Source: Diphasiastrum complanatum (lineage: Eukaryota; Streptophyta; Lycopodiopsida; Lycopodiales; Lycopodiaceae). Taken from it: a DNA stretch of 64,000 nt. The position numbers were made by a program, and so were the translations under genes. The stretch is from NCBI GenBank assembly GCA_029204225.1, contig MU831926.1:1-64000 (forward strand), in the 5' to 3' direction. Shown one piece after another: positions 1-11,215 of the stretch. Below the pieces are notes generated by a model. It did no database searches. It saw only the letters and a list, made by a program, of their open reading frames with translations, and had not been told where the DNA came from. Each line of letters opens with the position of its first letter. Position 1 is the stretch's first letter.

Positions 1-95
1 TTGCTAACAAAAGGAAGATGCACTAGATTCTGAGTCGACATTTGCTGAATACTATTGAAGTTAAGATGGCCTAATCTGAAATGCAAATCATACAC
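1..95 (-). mobile_element. Ty1/copia GAG-pre-integrase fragment (relic)
   Basis: Read on the minus strand, this end of the window encodes a stretch containing LHFRLGHLNFNSIQQM. This matches the HxRxGH part of the copia gag-pre-integrase zinc-binding domain, with the usual WH changed to LH. The domain continues off the left edge of the window. It breaks off at about 90 where the LTR of the next element begins. A minus-strand copia gag lies on the other side of that element at 5330-6182, so both pieces probably come from one copia copy split by the insertion. That link is inference; the homology of the motif is clear. Confidence 0.65.
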
Positions 96-838
96 ACATG
101 TGTGGAGCCTGTTCCCCCCACGTGTGAAAATAGTGTACTTGTCATGTACCATAATCATATAGGTTGTACATATGATTTAATTCAAGTTCTAGTGGCTAAA
201 AAGGCCAAAAACTAGTTTTCTATACATATGACACATGGCATCAATCTAATTGCTTGCCATGAGCCACATCCTTTGTAGATGACAGCTCACATGTGTGAAT
301 AAGCTGAAGTAGACGAATTTTGACTTCTAGAAGATTTTCAAGTAGGAAAATGGACCAAAAGTGCATCAAAATAGAAGGTTTTGTGTACCAAGTGTAGTTT
401 TGCATGATGAATCATCATTATGACAAGACACCTTCACACATGTGGGAACAAAGGGATGATCAGTACGCCACGAGCTCCCACTTATTGTATATATAGAGCC
501 AATTTGGCCATAATTAGTGTGAGACACCAATCTTGGTTTTGGAAGCAATTTTGAGTGATTCTCTCATTTGTCTACATTTGTTTTGATTGTTTTGAGGTTC
601 TATCAATGTGTACTTGATTTTCAGGTTGGAGTCCATACTCAGACAGTGTTTCACACATGTGAAACCAGAAAATACACTTACCTTCAATTGATGATTGTTC
701 TTGTTAGGATTTTGTGTCTAGAATTGATCTAGATTGATCTTAATTTGAAGTAGATTGATAGATAAGTAATCGAACAACCAATCCCTCTTGAGGATCAGAT
801 TAGGATCCACTCTTTGTCCTTTTTGTACTTTTTGCACA
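92..838 (+). repeat. 5' LTR of non-autonomous LTR element
   Basis: This is a direct repeat of 4541-5316. Long stretches are identical, with about 15 substitutions and a dozen mostly short indels; about 24 nt and 13 nt are missing relative to the 3' copy. It ends in TTTTTGCACA directly before a tRNA-Met-type primer-binding site. The first 55 or so bases of the 3' copy are absent here, so the left end is truncated or rearranged against the copia fragment and no target-site duplication can be read. Confidence 0.85.
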
Positions 839-851
839 TGGTATCAGAGCC
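839..851 (+). promoter_or_regulatory. Primer-binding site (initiator Met tRNA type)
   Basis: TGGTATCAGAGCC follows directly after the CA end of the 5' LTR. This is the standard plant copia minus-strand primer site, complementary to the 3' part of initiator methionine tRNA. It fixes the LTR end at 838 and the element's orientation as plus. Confidence 0.9.
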
Positions 852-2560
852 TAGTACAAGAGGTGTTGTTGATATTGATAGGGTTAATCCAAATCAAAGC
901 CAAAATTAGCAGTTTTTTGGAAAGCAGTCGAATTTTGTGTAGCGAGTTGGATTTGATAGATATTCTCAAAATTTTTGGACCAGAACTTGTTGTGGATGTA
1001 GGAACTCTTTTCACACGTGTGCGGCCATACAGCTCCGTTTTTTACTGAGAAAATTCAAAATTTGACAATTGTTGACCACACCCCAATTAGAGAGATTTTC
1101 TTGGTGCAAAATCAAGCATTCTCTATAGAGAATCTAAATCCCTTGATTAGGTCTTGATTAGATCAGCCAGAAATTAAATTTGAAACTTGAATTAGGTGCA
1201 TTTATTGATTATCTCTGATTTTTTGAGTGCATGTTGAAGTTGAGAGAGATTTTGCCAAAAATCATAGATTAAGGAGTGATATGCAAGGTGAGAGGATGAA
1301 ATCCATTGTACCATCACTCTAGATTTGTTCAAGAGTGATAGGTTCAAGTTTAGAAGCATCAATTTGCTACAAAACATCCTTGGATCTATCCTCCAAGTGA
1401 AACCTTTGAGAGTTTCTAGTGCATATAAAGCAGCTATGCAAATCTTTTGTAGAATTTGACATAGATTGGCTTCAATTGAAAGTTCTAGAAAAGAGATTGA
1501 GATCCAAGTCACATTATTCAATCCTACTCGATTTGTTTGAGTGTTTGTGAGGTTTGAAAAGAGTCATTAAGGTGTCTATGGCAAATGTGTAGAGAGAGAT
1601 CCAATTTTCTAAGAGTTCCTTCCTTTGTAGAGGACAAGATCTAGAAGCTCATTTTGTGTTGTTATTGGTGAAGAATTTGTCTTCTCCTATGTGATCAAAT
1701 CTTTCTAAGTGGCATTAGCTCTTTTGAAGCACAATATCTTAGTGAGAAAAATCACAACTTTTGATTTTGAATTTCATTCCAAGTCTTAAAAGGTAGAGTA
1801 ATTGGTGGAATCCAATAGGAGTGATTGAATTCAATTTGTTGAGCAAAAGTTGACATAGTATGTATGAAACTCAAATTAGTTCTATTCAACTTTCTTTGTG
1901 AGAGTGTGAGGGTCAATTTGTAATCCAATTTGATGTGTAGAATGAGGAGGAGTCCATATTTGAGTATTCATGTATGGTTGAGATCTTTGTGAATCTCTAG
2001 TTGTCTAATTTTTAAGCTTTGTGAAAAATTGGTGGTATAGTTTGTTTTCAAATCAAATCAAATTCATTCTAAATCTCAAGAGTGAGATTATTTGGGACAA
2101 GAGTGAGTCCAAAAGAAGTGATTAAGTTTGATTTTCATGTGTTTGAAACAAAACCCATCTTTGGTTCAAGAATGTCAAGTGTTGAGAGAACTAGTCAAGT
2201 GAAAAGGAAAATCTAGGTGTCAAATCTTTTCATATCCATTTCAACTTTCAAAAGAAAGAGTCATTGGTATTTGATGTGTCCAATAGGAGATTGGATCTGA
2301 TTTCTTTTGTGATTTGATTCAAATATTGTATGCTTTTGGCTTAGTGATCAAAACAAAGTTTCCAAGTGACTAGTCATTAGTGTGAAGATTGATTCTTAGG
2401 TTTGTGAGCTAGATCTTTTGTAGATCATTCTAGATTATTGAAGACGTTCAAATCTAGTCTCTTGAAAGTCACAAATTACATTTGTAGAATCATATCACAG
2501 GTTTTTATTCACATGGCATCAATAGGTGGCATCCTATTGAAGGAAAGAAAGGACCCTTAG
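852..2560 (+). mobile_element. Internal leader of non-autonomous LTR element, no long frame
   Basis: About 1.7 kb lies between the primer-binding site and the open frame at 2561. It is AT-rich with many short repeated phrases such as AGATTGAT and TTTGTGAG, and no plus-strand frame exceeds about 90 codons. I see no protease or gag capsid motif. The short frames at 788-1048 (+) and 1192-1521 (-) look like chance. Confidence 0.6.
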
Positions 2561-4345
2561 TGCAACCTTTGTGGCAAGGGAGGATATTTTTCCTCAAGAT
2601 GCTACAAAAAGAAGACCAATCCATCCAAGAAGAACCAAAGCAAGGGGGCCGAGGAGAAGGATGGAGCTTCAAGTTCGAAATGCAAATACAAGAAGGACAA
2701 GTCCAAGGAAAGGTGTTTTCTTTGTGGAAAGGAGAATGAAGCTTGGAGTCTCACAAGGACTTGCAAGATTTGTCTTCAAGAGTCCATCACAATACATGTC
2801 AAATCTTTTGAAATTTTTCATTTGGAAGTGCATTGTTTGGTTCAAGATGCAAAGATAGATGTCACTTTCATGAAAGTAACTTGGATTTATTTTATGTCCT
2901 TGGAAAGTATTTTGCTTGGAACTTTAGATAAGTTCAAACGTATTGTTATGATCCAAGAGAAATCAATCAAGAATAAGGAGCAATCACAAAATGAAAATAG
3001 TTTGATCTATGCTCTCATGTCAACTTATGAAGAACCATTTTGCTTTGAAGAGATTTTTGTATCTCAAAGGTGGATTAAGGCAATACTAGTTGAGTGTGAT
3101 GCCTTAAAAGATAGCAAAATATGTTTTCCTTGTAAGCTTACATTAGTTATGAAGTCAAGGAAATGGAAATATCCTCATAATGTAGGATATTTTGTTTTCA
3201 ATAAGATCATGAATGATGTGTTCATTCATAAAGATGAAAATTGTAAGTTTTCAATCTTAAAGGCAAGTTGTAAACTTCTTATGAGAATAAGTGAAGCATC
3301 CAAAGTGGACACTTATATCCATAAGCAAGTAGTTAGCCTTATTGAGATGGAAATGCCTTTTGATTTCAATATTAGGAAAATCATGCCAAGTTGTAGTGAT
3401 TTTTGGACTTATGTTTCTAGCATAAGTAATTTTGATAATCATAGGAAGTGCATATTGTGTGGTCATAGTTGTTGTGATCATTATGAGACATGGAGGTCTC
3501 GGATTTCCATCAAGAAGGAGCACCATGAAGAGGATCTTAAAGAATCATCTCAAGGTTCAAGTGTGCCAAGGATTGAGGAGGAGAGATCTTCTCAAGTTGT
3601 GATTCCAAAAAGAAACTCAAGAAATATGGTTGATTCCATGTGGCTCACATTTCAAGGGAAAGAGGAGCATATCTCATGTGGTATACATCTCATACTTACT
3701 TCTCTTATGTCATTTGATAAATTAATTTGCCTTAGTGAGAACATTGCATCTCCAAATTGGAGTAAAGCCATACTAGTTGAGTATGAAGTCTCTCTTGAGA
3801 ACATAGATGATGTTCTTAAAAGGTTGAAATTGATTTTAAATCAATTAGAAAGCAAATGGTTATTTCATCAAATGTATGCTCTTGAGTCATGTAAGAGCAA
3901 AAGTGATTTGTTCACTCATAGTTTGAAAATTTGTATTGAGGCAAATTGTAAACTCTTTATGAGAATAAGTGAATCATCTTCTAAAGACACTTATCTCCAT
4001 AATGAAGTATTAAGCCTCATTGGATCTGAGATTAGCATGGTAAACAAGCATGAAGATATGATGCAAACACTTTGTTATTATAGCATGCATAGTTTTGCCA
4101 ATTTGGATAAGTCTAATTCTCTAGATCATGGTAACATGATGTTAGATCTTTGTGATCCTAATAAGTCAAGAAGAAATCTTTATTTTCTCATGGAGGAGCA
4201 TGCACATGAAGAAGGAGCAAGCCTCAAAGTCAAGCATCTACATGAAATTTGGAAGGAATCGATTTCGAAGATGCTAGGATGGTGCAAAGCTCTCAAGTTC
4301 ATCAAAGATGTCAACATCAAAGAAGCACTATCATGGATATGGTGA
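2561..4345 (+). CDS. Single long frame of LTR element: zinc knuckle plus duplicated ~228-aa unit
   Basis: The frame is open from 2561, just after an in-frame TAG, to the TGA at 4343, about 594 codons. The first in-frame ATG is at 2870, so translation from upstream or by readthrough is possible. The N-terminus has a gag-type zinc knuckle, CNLCGKGGYFSSRC, with Tyr where His is usual, and then CFLCGK. The rest is two tandem copies of a unit of about 685 nt. WIKAILVECDAL pairs with WSKAILVEYEV, and CKLLMRISEASKVDTYIHK pairs with CKLFMRISESSSKDTYLHN. The spacing and the WxKA...E phrase recall the start of copia reverse transcriptase, but no YVDD, RNase H, integrase or protease motif is present. 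Flanking LTRs, PBS and polypurine tract make it the only frame of this element. A degenerate copia derivative or a captured gene are both possible. Confidence 0.6.
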   Translation, partial: CNLCGKGGYFSSRCYKKKTNPSKKNQSKGAEEKDGASSSKCKYKKDKSKERCFLCGKENEAWSLTRTCKICLQESITIHVKSFEIFHLEVHCLVQDAKIDVTFMKVTWIYFMSLESILLGTLDKFKRIVMIQEKSIKNKEQSQNENSLIYALMSTYEEPFCFEEIFVSQRWIKAILVECDALKDSKICFPCKLTLVMKSRKWKYPHNVGYFVFNKIMNDVFIHKDENCKFSILKASCKLLMRISEASKVDTYIHKQVVSLIEMEMPFDFNIRKIMPSCSDFWTYVSSISNFDNHRKCILCGHSCCDHYETWRSRISIKKEHHEEDLKESSQGSSVPRIEEERSSQVVIPKRNSRNMVDSMWLTFQGKEEHISCGIHLILTSLMSFDKLICLSENIASPNWSKAILVEYEVSLENIDDVLKRLKLILNQLESKWLFHQMYALESCKSKSDLFTHSLKICIEANCKLFMRISESSSKDTYLHNEVLSLIGSEISMVNKHEDMMQTLCYYSMHSFANLDKSNSLDHGNMMLDLCDPNKSRRNLYFLMEEHAHEEGASLKVKHLHEIWKESISKMLGWCKALKFIKDVNIKEALSWIW

Positions 4346-4472
4346 TTTCAGATCAACATCAAGCTCATTGGCTGATCTTCACACCTTTTGAACCAGCAAA
4401 GACCAATTCAGCCCATGGAGTCAAGTTCAAGATCATCATGTTTTCCATCAAGCTAGATCTACCAAGCTAGAT

Positions 4473-4485
4473 TTTTGAGGAGGAG
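4473..4485 (+). promoter_or_regulatory. Polypurine tract of LTR element
   Basis: TTTTTGAGGAGGAG lies immediately upstream of the TGTGAAAAATGC that opens the 3' LTR. A purine run in this place is the plus-strand primer of LTR retrotransposons. It is consistent with the PBS at 839 and the plus orientation. Confidence 0.75.
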
Positions 4486-5316
4486 TGTGAAAAATGCAAA
4501 AATAAGCTTGGTAGAGGCCAAAAATCTTGTATATAGATAAACACACATGTGTGGAGCCTGTTCCCACGTGTGAAAATAGTGTACTTATCATGTACCATAA
4601 TCATATAGGTTGTACATATGATTTAATTCAAATTCTAGTGGCTAAAAAGGCCAAAAACTAGTTTTCTAGACATATGACACATGGCATCAATCTATTGCTT
4701 GCATGAGCCACATCCTTTGGTTAGGTGTCACATCCCATGTGTAGAGGACAGCTCACATGTGTGGAATAAGCTGAAGTAGACGAATTTTGACTTCTAGAAG
4801 ATTTTCAAGTAGATGTCCATGTAGAAGAAAAATGGACCAAAAGTGCTCAAAATAGAAGGTTTTGTCCAAGTGTCAGTTTTGCATGATGAATCATCATATG
4901 ACAAAGCACTTTCACACATGTGGGATCAAAGGGATGATCACTACCACGAGCTCCCACTTATTGTATATATAGAGCCACATTTGGCCATAATCATTGTGAG
5001 ACACCAATCTTGGTTTTGGAAGCAATTTTGAGTGATTCTCTCATTTGTCTACATTTGTTTTGATTGTTTTGAGGTTCTATCAATGTGTACTTGATTTTCA
5101 GGTTGGAATCCGTACTTAGACAGTGTTTCACACATGTGAAACCAGAAAATACACTTACCTTCAATTGATGATTGTTCTTGTTAGGATTTTGTGTCTAGAA
5201 TTGATCTAGATTGATCTTAATCTGAAGTAGATTGATAGATCAAGTAATCGGACAACCAATCCCTCTTGAGGATCAGATTAGGATCCACTCTTGGTACTTT
5301 TTGTACTTTTTGCACA
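4486..5316 (+). repeat. 3' LTR of non-autonomous LTR element
   Basis: It begins TGTGAAAA after the polypurine tract and ends TTTTTGCACA, giving TG...CA termini over about 831 bp. It is the fuller of the two LTRs and repeats 92-838. The sequence to the right (TGAGTGACCTAGC) belongs to an antisense copia gag. Confidence 0.88.
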
Positions 5317-5329
5317 TGAGTGACCTAGC

Positions 5330-6182
5330 TGAAGTAGCATTGACTTGTTGTTGTAACTGCTTTTTCTTCTAGTTGTTGTACTTCAAAGTTCGACAATCCT
5401 TGATGAGATGGCTGGTCCTCTTACAATATTTTCAAAATAGTTTATGCAGTGGCTGGAATGATGAAGATCCTGAAATTGATGGTGTGTTTAATATAGGCTG
5501 CTGCATATTGCTCCTCTTGTCAGTGTAGTCTGACTTTGTAGACTTCTTGGATCTGAACTTCTGATTTTCTTTGTGTATAGAGCTTGTGAATATGATCATG
5601 AGTCGGAGGAGGAAGCATTTCTTCTGATCTCCTCTTGTAGTAGCATCGAGATTACTCTTGGTAGAGTGATATGTTGTTGGGTTAAAATAGCCATAACCCA
5701 AGTTTCATAGGCATTAGGAAGACTCGATAATAGAGTCAGTATTGCATTTGAATCTTCAATGACTGATCATGTTGCAGTCATTTGTTTCATAAGATTTTTG
5801 AAAGTGTTGAGATGGCTCGAAACACTATCTGCTTCAGACATTCTGAGAGTGAAGAATTTCTTCCTCAAATGTGGTTTGGAAGTGACATCTCTGATGTCAT
5901 AGAGAGTTGTTAGGATGTCTCATGCATCCTTAGTGGTCTGAACAGCACGTATGTGGCTAATCTGAGAGTCTTTGATATTCAGAGTGATCAAGGCAAATGG
6001 CTTGCCATCTCTCTATCTCCATTTGGTAATGTTGGCTGCATCAGTCTCTGGTTTGATCTCAGTGCCATCAATGATGTCCCACAGTTCTTTGGCAAGAAGA
6101 ACTACTTTCATCTTGAACTTACATAGATGGTTGTTTTCTCCGTCGAGTTTGTCAATCAGAAATGAACTAGAAGATGGATCCA
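5330..6182 (-). mobile_element. Ty1/copia gag relic (UBN2-type capsid and zinc knuckle)
   Basis: The minus-strand start MDPSSSSFLIDKLDGENN is at 6182. It runs into FKMKVVLLAKELWDIIDGTE, the usual plant copia gag opening. The frame then shows the DAWDIL..LYD-like and SHLNTFKNLMKQM phrases of the UBN2 gag domain. Near 5430-5390 there is a zinc knuckle KYCKRTSHLIKDC whose first cysteine is replaced by a TGA stop. Several other stops and shifts make it a pseudogene. It is broken at 5317 by the LTR element; the next copia domain in order (gag-pre-integrase) reappears at 1-95 on the same strand. Confidence 0.8.
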
Positions 6183-6307
6183 TTTTGATTTAATGAATGA
6201 GATCATTGGTAGAAACAATGATGCCGAGAATACTATTTGTTGAGATGATGTCTTGGTAGAAACAAGACTAATAACCTGCAATAAAAATGCAAATTACTGA
6301 ACCACCT

Positions 6308-6319
6308 GCTCTGATACCA
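6308..6319 (-). promoter_or_regulatory. Primer-binding site of antisense copia element
   Basis: GCTCTGATACCA on the plus strand is the complement of TGGTATCAGAGC. It is followed at 6320 by TGTCGTAACA, the complement of an LTR ending in ACA. Two weaker copies of the same PBS/LTR-end phrase follow: GCTTTGATACCGTGTCGTAA near 6390 and GCTTTGATTGCATGTCG near 6430. Confidence 0.75.
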
Positions 6320-6776
6320 TGTCGTAACATGGTAATGTCGGAGAATATCGACTGATATCGGATCAGAGGAGCTCTGGTAGACACAGACGCTTTGATACCG
6401 TGTCGTAAAATGGTGGGTTATCATAGATGAGCTTTGATTGCATGTCGAAAGACGAGAGACAGATCAATAGGATAGCAGCGGAAGTAGAGCAGATGGTAGA
6501 TGGATCAGAAATGCAACAATTACCAGCAATAATAAAGATGAATCAATAGTAGCAATGTGCAATAGAACAATATAGTAGTGGGACAAAAACTTGCACTCTG
6601 ATTGATAAGGAAAAATGAGTACAAGAGCATGAAGCAGCGCAAGAGGGTTGGCGCAAAAAAATGTTTCAGCTTTTTATCGTTGAACTAACCTTTTAATTAC
6701 ATGGCAACTTAGTTACTTAACTAGAATACAGATTCGGAGAAATATGGGCTCAAAATGGGCCCTTTAAGAAGTTTGA
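6320..6776 (-). repeat. Probable 5' LTR of the antisense copia element
   Basis: The segment lies directly upstream (minus-strand sense) of the PBS and gag start, where a 5' LTR is expected, and its gag-proximal end has LTR-terminal form. The outer limit is not defined because no second copy is in the window. Confidence 0.45.
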
Positions 6777-7079
6777 CTATAGAGAAAGATTAACAAGAGA
6801 GAAAAAACTTCCGGCACCATCTATGCTTGTTTTAATGATTTCGGAACTGCCCACTACCCAACTTATATGGTTAACATGCAACCTTAATTTCCATAAGCAA
6901 ATATGATAATATTGCACATTTTCTCCGTTGAAAAGTGCTTCGAGAGGTCCCACACCCTTTTCCCCTGTGCAACTGGCGTTTGGAACTGGCGGGCGTAATT
7001 GCGCCAGTGTGTGCTCATTCACTTCTCCTTTGTACTTCCAAGTGATGGTGCGAAAGCTTTCCAAACCCTAATATCGGTT

Positions 7080-7816
7080 CAATGCGCAGATCTGCTATCT
7101 GACTGGTCAAACAGGCCATTCGCACATTGAATGAAATATACATATTTTTAGATGAGGGATTTTTTCTGATCTTTGACTGCCTATAACTTCTTAGCCATAC
7201 GTAGAATTGATCTTTAACAAATATTACATCTCTACTTACAAAAGACTTTTGTGAAAGTGGATTGTAAAGCTTGTATGCTTTGTGGCCGGGAGAATATCCT
7301 ATGCAAATCAATTTTCTGCTAGTATTATATGCTTCTTTCTCAACTAAGCAGGGATTTGAGAGTATGCAATACATCCAGAAACTCAAATACTTTTGAGGAA
7401 AGGTTTCGATCATGTCCATACCTCATGAGAGGAGTTTTGTTGCTGAGAGCCTTTGTGATGGATCGATTCTGTCGATAGGCAGTAGTTGATATCGCCTCTG
7501 CCCAAAATCTTGTAGGAAGGGAGGCATGGGCCAACATGCTCTTTGCACTCTCTATGAGCGTTCGATTCTCCCTTTCAGTTGTACCATTGGACTAAAGTGC
7601 ATAGCTTGTAGTAAATTGTTGATGTATCATGTGTGCCTTGCAAAAGTCCTTGAACTCATTCAAGATGAATTCTCCTCCTAGATAGCTAGTAAGATTGAAG
7701 AGAGATTTAATCAGTACATCAATGCAAGAACAAACTATAGTATGAGACAAAATTGCTCTTGATAGATCAGAGTACATAATGCGTGAAGCGCGCACTTTTG
7801 GTTGTGCTAGTTTCAA
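7080..7816 (-). mobile_element. Ty1/copia integrase relic
   Basis: Minus-strand frames in sequence carry GGEFILNEFKDFCKAHMI, then MLAHASLPTRFWAEAISTTA. They continue through RKLICIGYSPGHKAYKLYNP and FVSRDVIFV. These are the end of the copia integrase core and its C-terminal region. Frame changes and stops between them show decay. It lies 5' of the LTR at 6320-6776 on the same strand, the wrong order for one element, so it comes from a separate copia copy that was cut or deleted. Confidence 0.8.
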
Positions 7817-8269
7817 AAAGTTTCACGTTGATCATTGATTTATAATTCTATCTTATTTATCTATCTACTGATATTTGTAGTTGAATGATCATTGTAGATC
7901 AGTGACTAAGTACAATATAAATATACATCTTCATTGGTTCTACTTGATCCGTCCTATGTTAGATAGCAATCATTGTAGATAGTAGTGAGAATGTACATAC
8001 TAGATAAACTATCAACGCCATCCTTTGATTGCGATGTGGGTCGAAACAGTTGACAGTATCGAAGTAAGTGTCGGATCAAAACAAGTGCCGAGTTGAAATA
8101 AGTACGAGTTGAAATAGATTTGAGTCGATTCGATCCATGGACCCAGGATCGAAATCTATTTCGATGTTCTGCGGTTGAGAACAAACTTAGATCTTCTTTG
8201 CATATCTTTTCGATTTTTGTAGGTATTTACATTTTCAGAATGCTCATTACAAAGTGCGTTTCTGTTAGC
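7817..8269. other. No gene seen
   Basis: AT-rich sequence with repeated GATC- and GTCGAAAT-like phrases. The minus-strand frame at 7954-8184 has no recognisable motif. It is possibly retroelement flank. Confidence 0.4.
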
Positions 8270-8700
8270 TGATGCCACGCCCCTGCGTATCGATGCCGTG
8301 CCTCATCACCCAAAAAGGGTTTCCAGTGGAGATGATGTTGAGAGCCGAGTCTGAGAGCACAAGAATTACTAGTGATACGCTAAGTGCATATACTGTGAGC
8401 CCCATGGTGATTCCCGAAAGATGGAAAACCATGTGGGAGCTAGTAATTTAGGTTCTCTCAACTTGAGTTGTATTTTTAATAAAGAGGCCTCCTCATAATG
8501 TGTAAGAGGTGGAACCCAAAGGATTATAGAATGGGGTTCACTCACTAGTCAAGAGGTGGAACTCAAAATGTTATAGAATGGGGTCACTCTTTGTGTGCAC
8601 AGAGAGGAGCCTCCTCCACGAGATCCATAACATGTGTTGTGTATTGTAATGTTGCTAAAATGTTTAATGAAGATCCTTCAACCTGCAATTCCTTCTATGC
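8270..8700. repeat. Dispersed repeat shared with 38776-39300
   Basis: The phrase GTGATTCCCGAAAGATGG, followed by CCATGTGGGAGCTAGTAATT, recurs at about 38950-38990 as GTGAATCCCGAAAGATGG and CCATGTAGGAACTAGTAATT in the same orientation. Weaker matches lie on either side. The layout (GAGCC..., tandem GGTGGAAC phrases, CTCACTC...) looks like an LTR or other dispersed element. No coding potential was seen. Confidence 0.5.
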
Positions 8701-10990
<2,290 letters not shown>

Positions 10991-10998
10991 TTAAGACT

Positions 10999-11062
10999 AG
11001 ACTTATATTTAGATCAGGATTCGGTCTTTCACGTGAGACGTCCCATATTAGAGCATGGGAGG
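10999..11062 (+). promoter_or_regulatory. Putative core promoter elements of G6PDH
   Basis: Upstream of the ATG at 11216 lie TTATATTTAG near 10999 (TATA-like) and TCACGTGA at 11031-11038, which contains a perfect G-box CACGTG. GACGTC follows at 11039-11044, then a short dyad TCCCAT/ATGGGA at 11043-11062. G-box/ACGT elements in plants are bound by bZIP and bHLH factors in light, sugar and ABA responses. Placement is plausible but no transcription start can be read from the sequence. Confidence 0.35.
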
Positions 11063-11215
11063 GACGCGGAGGCTAGAGGGCCTGAAGCGCTGCCCACTGT
11101 GGAAGCACCTCCATTGAATATGCGTTTTGCTGCCTCTGCTGCCTTCCTCCTCTTTCTCCCCTCCCCTGCTCAGACGAGGCTCTGAGCCTGTGGATCGTGA
11201 CGGAATTCTGAAGCT

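Noticed and set aside
839-851. tRNA gene fragment
   Set aside because: Only the 13 bases complementary to a tRNA 3' end are present, next to an LTR end; it is a primer-binding site. The same holds for 6308, 16190 and 44019.
3257-3526. 89-codon minus-strand ORF
   Set aside because: Antisense to the long plus-strand frame 2561-4345, no motif.
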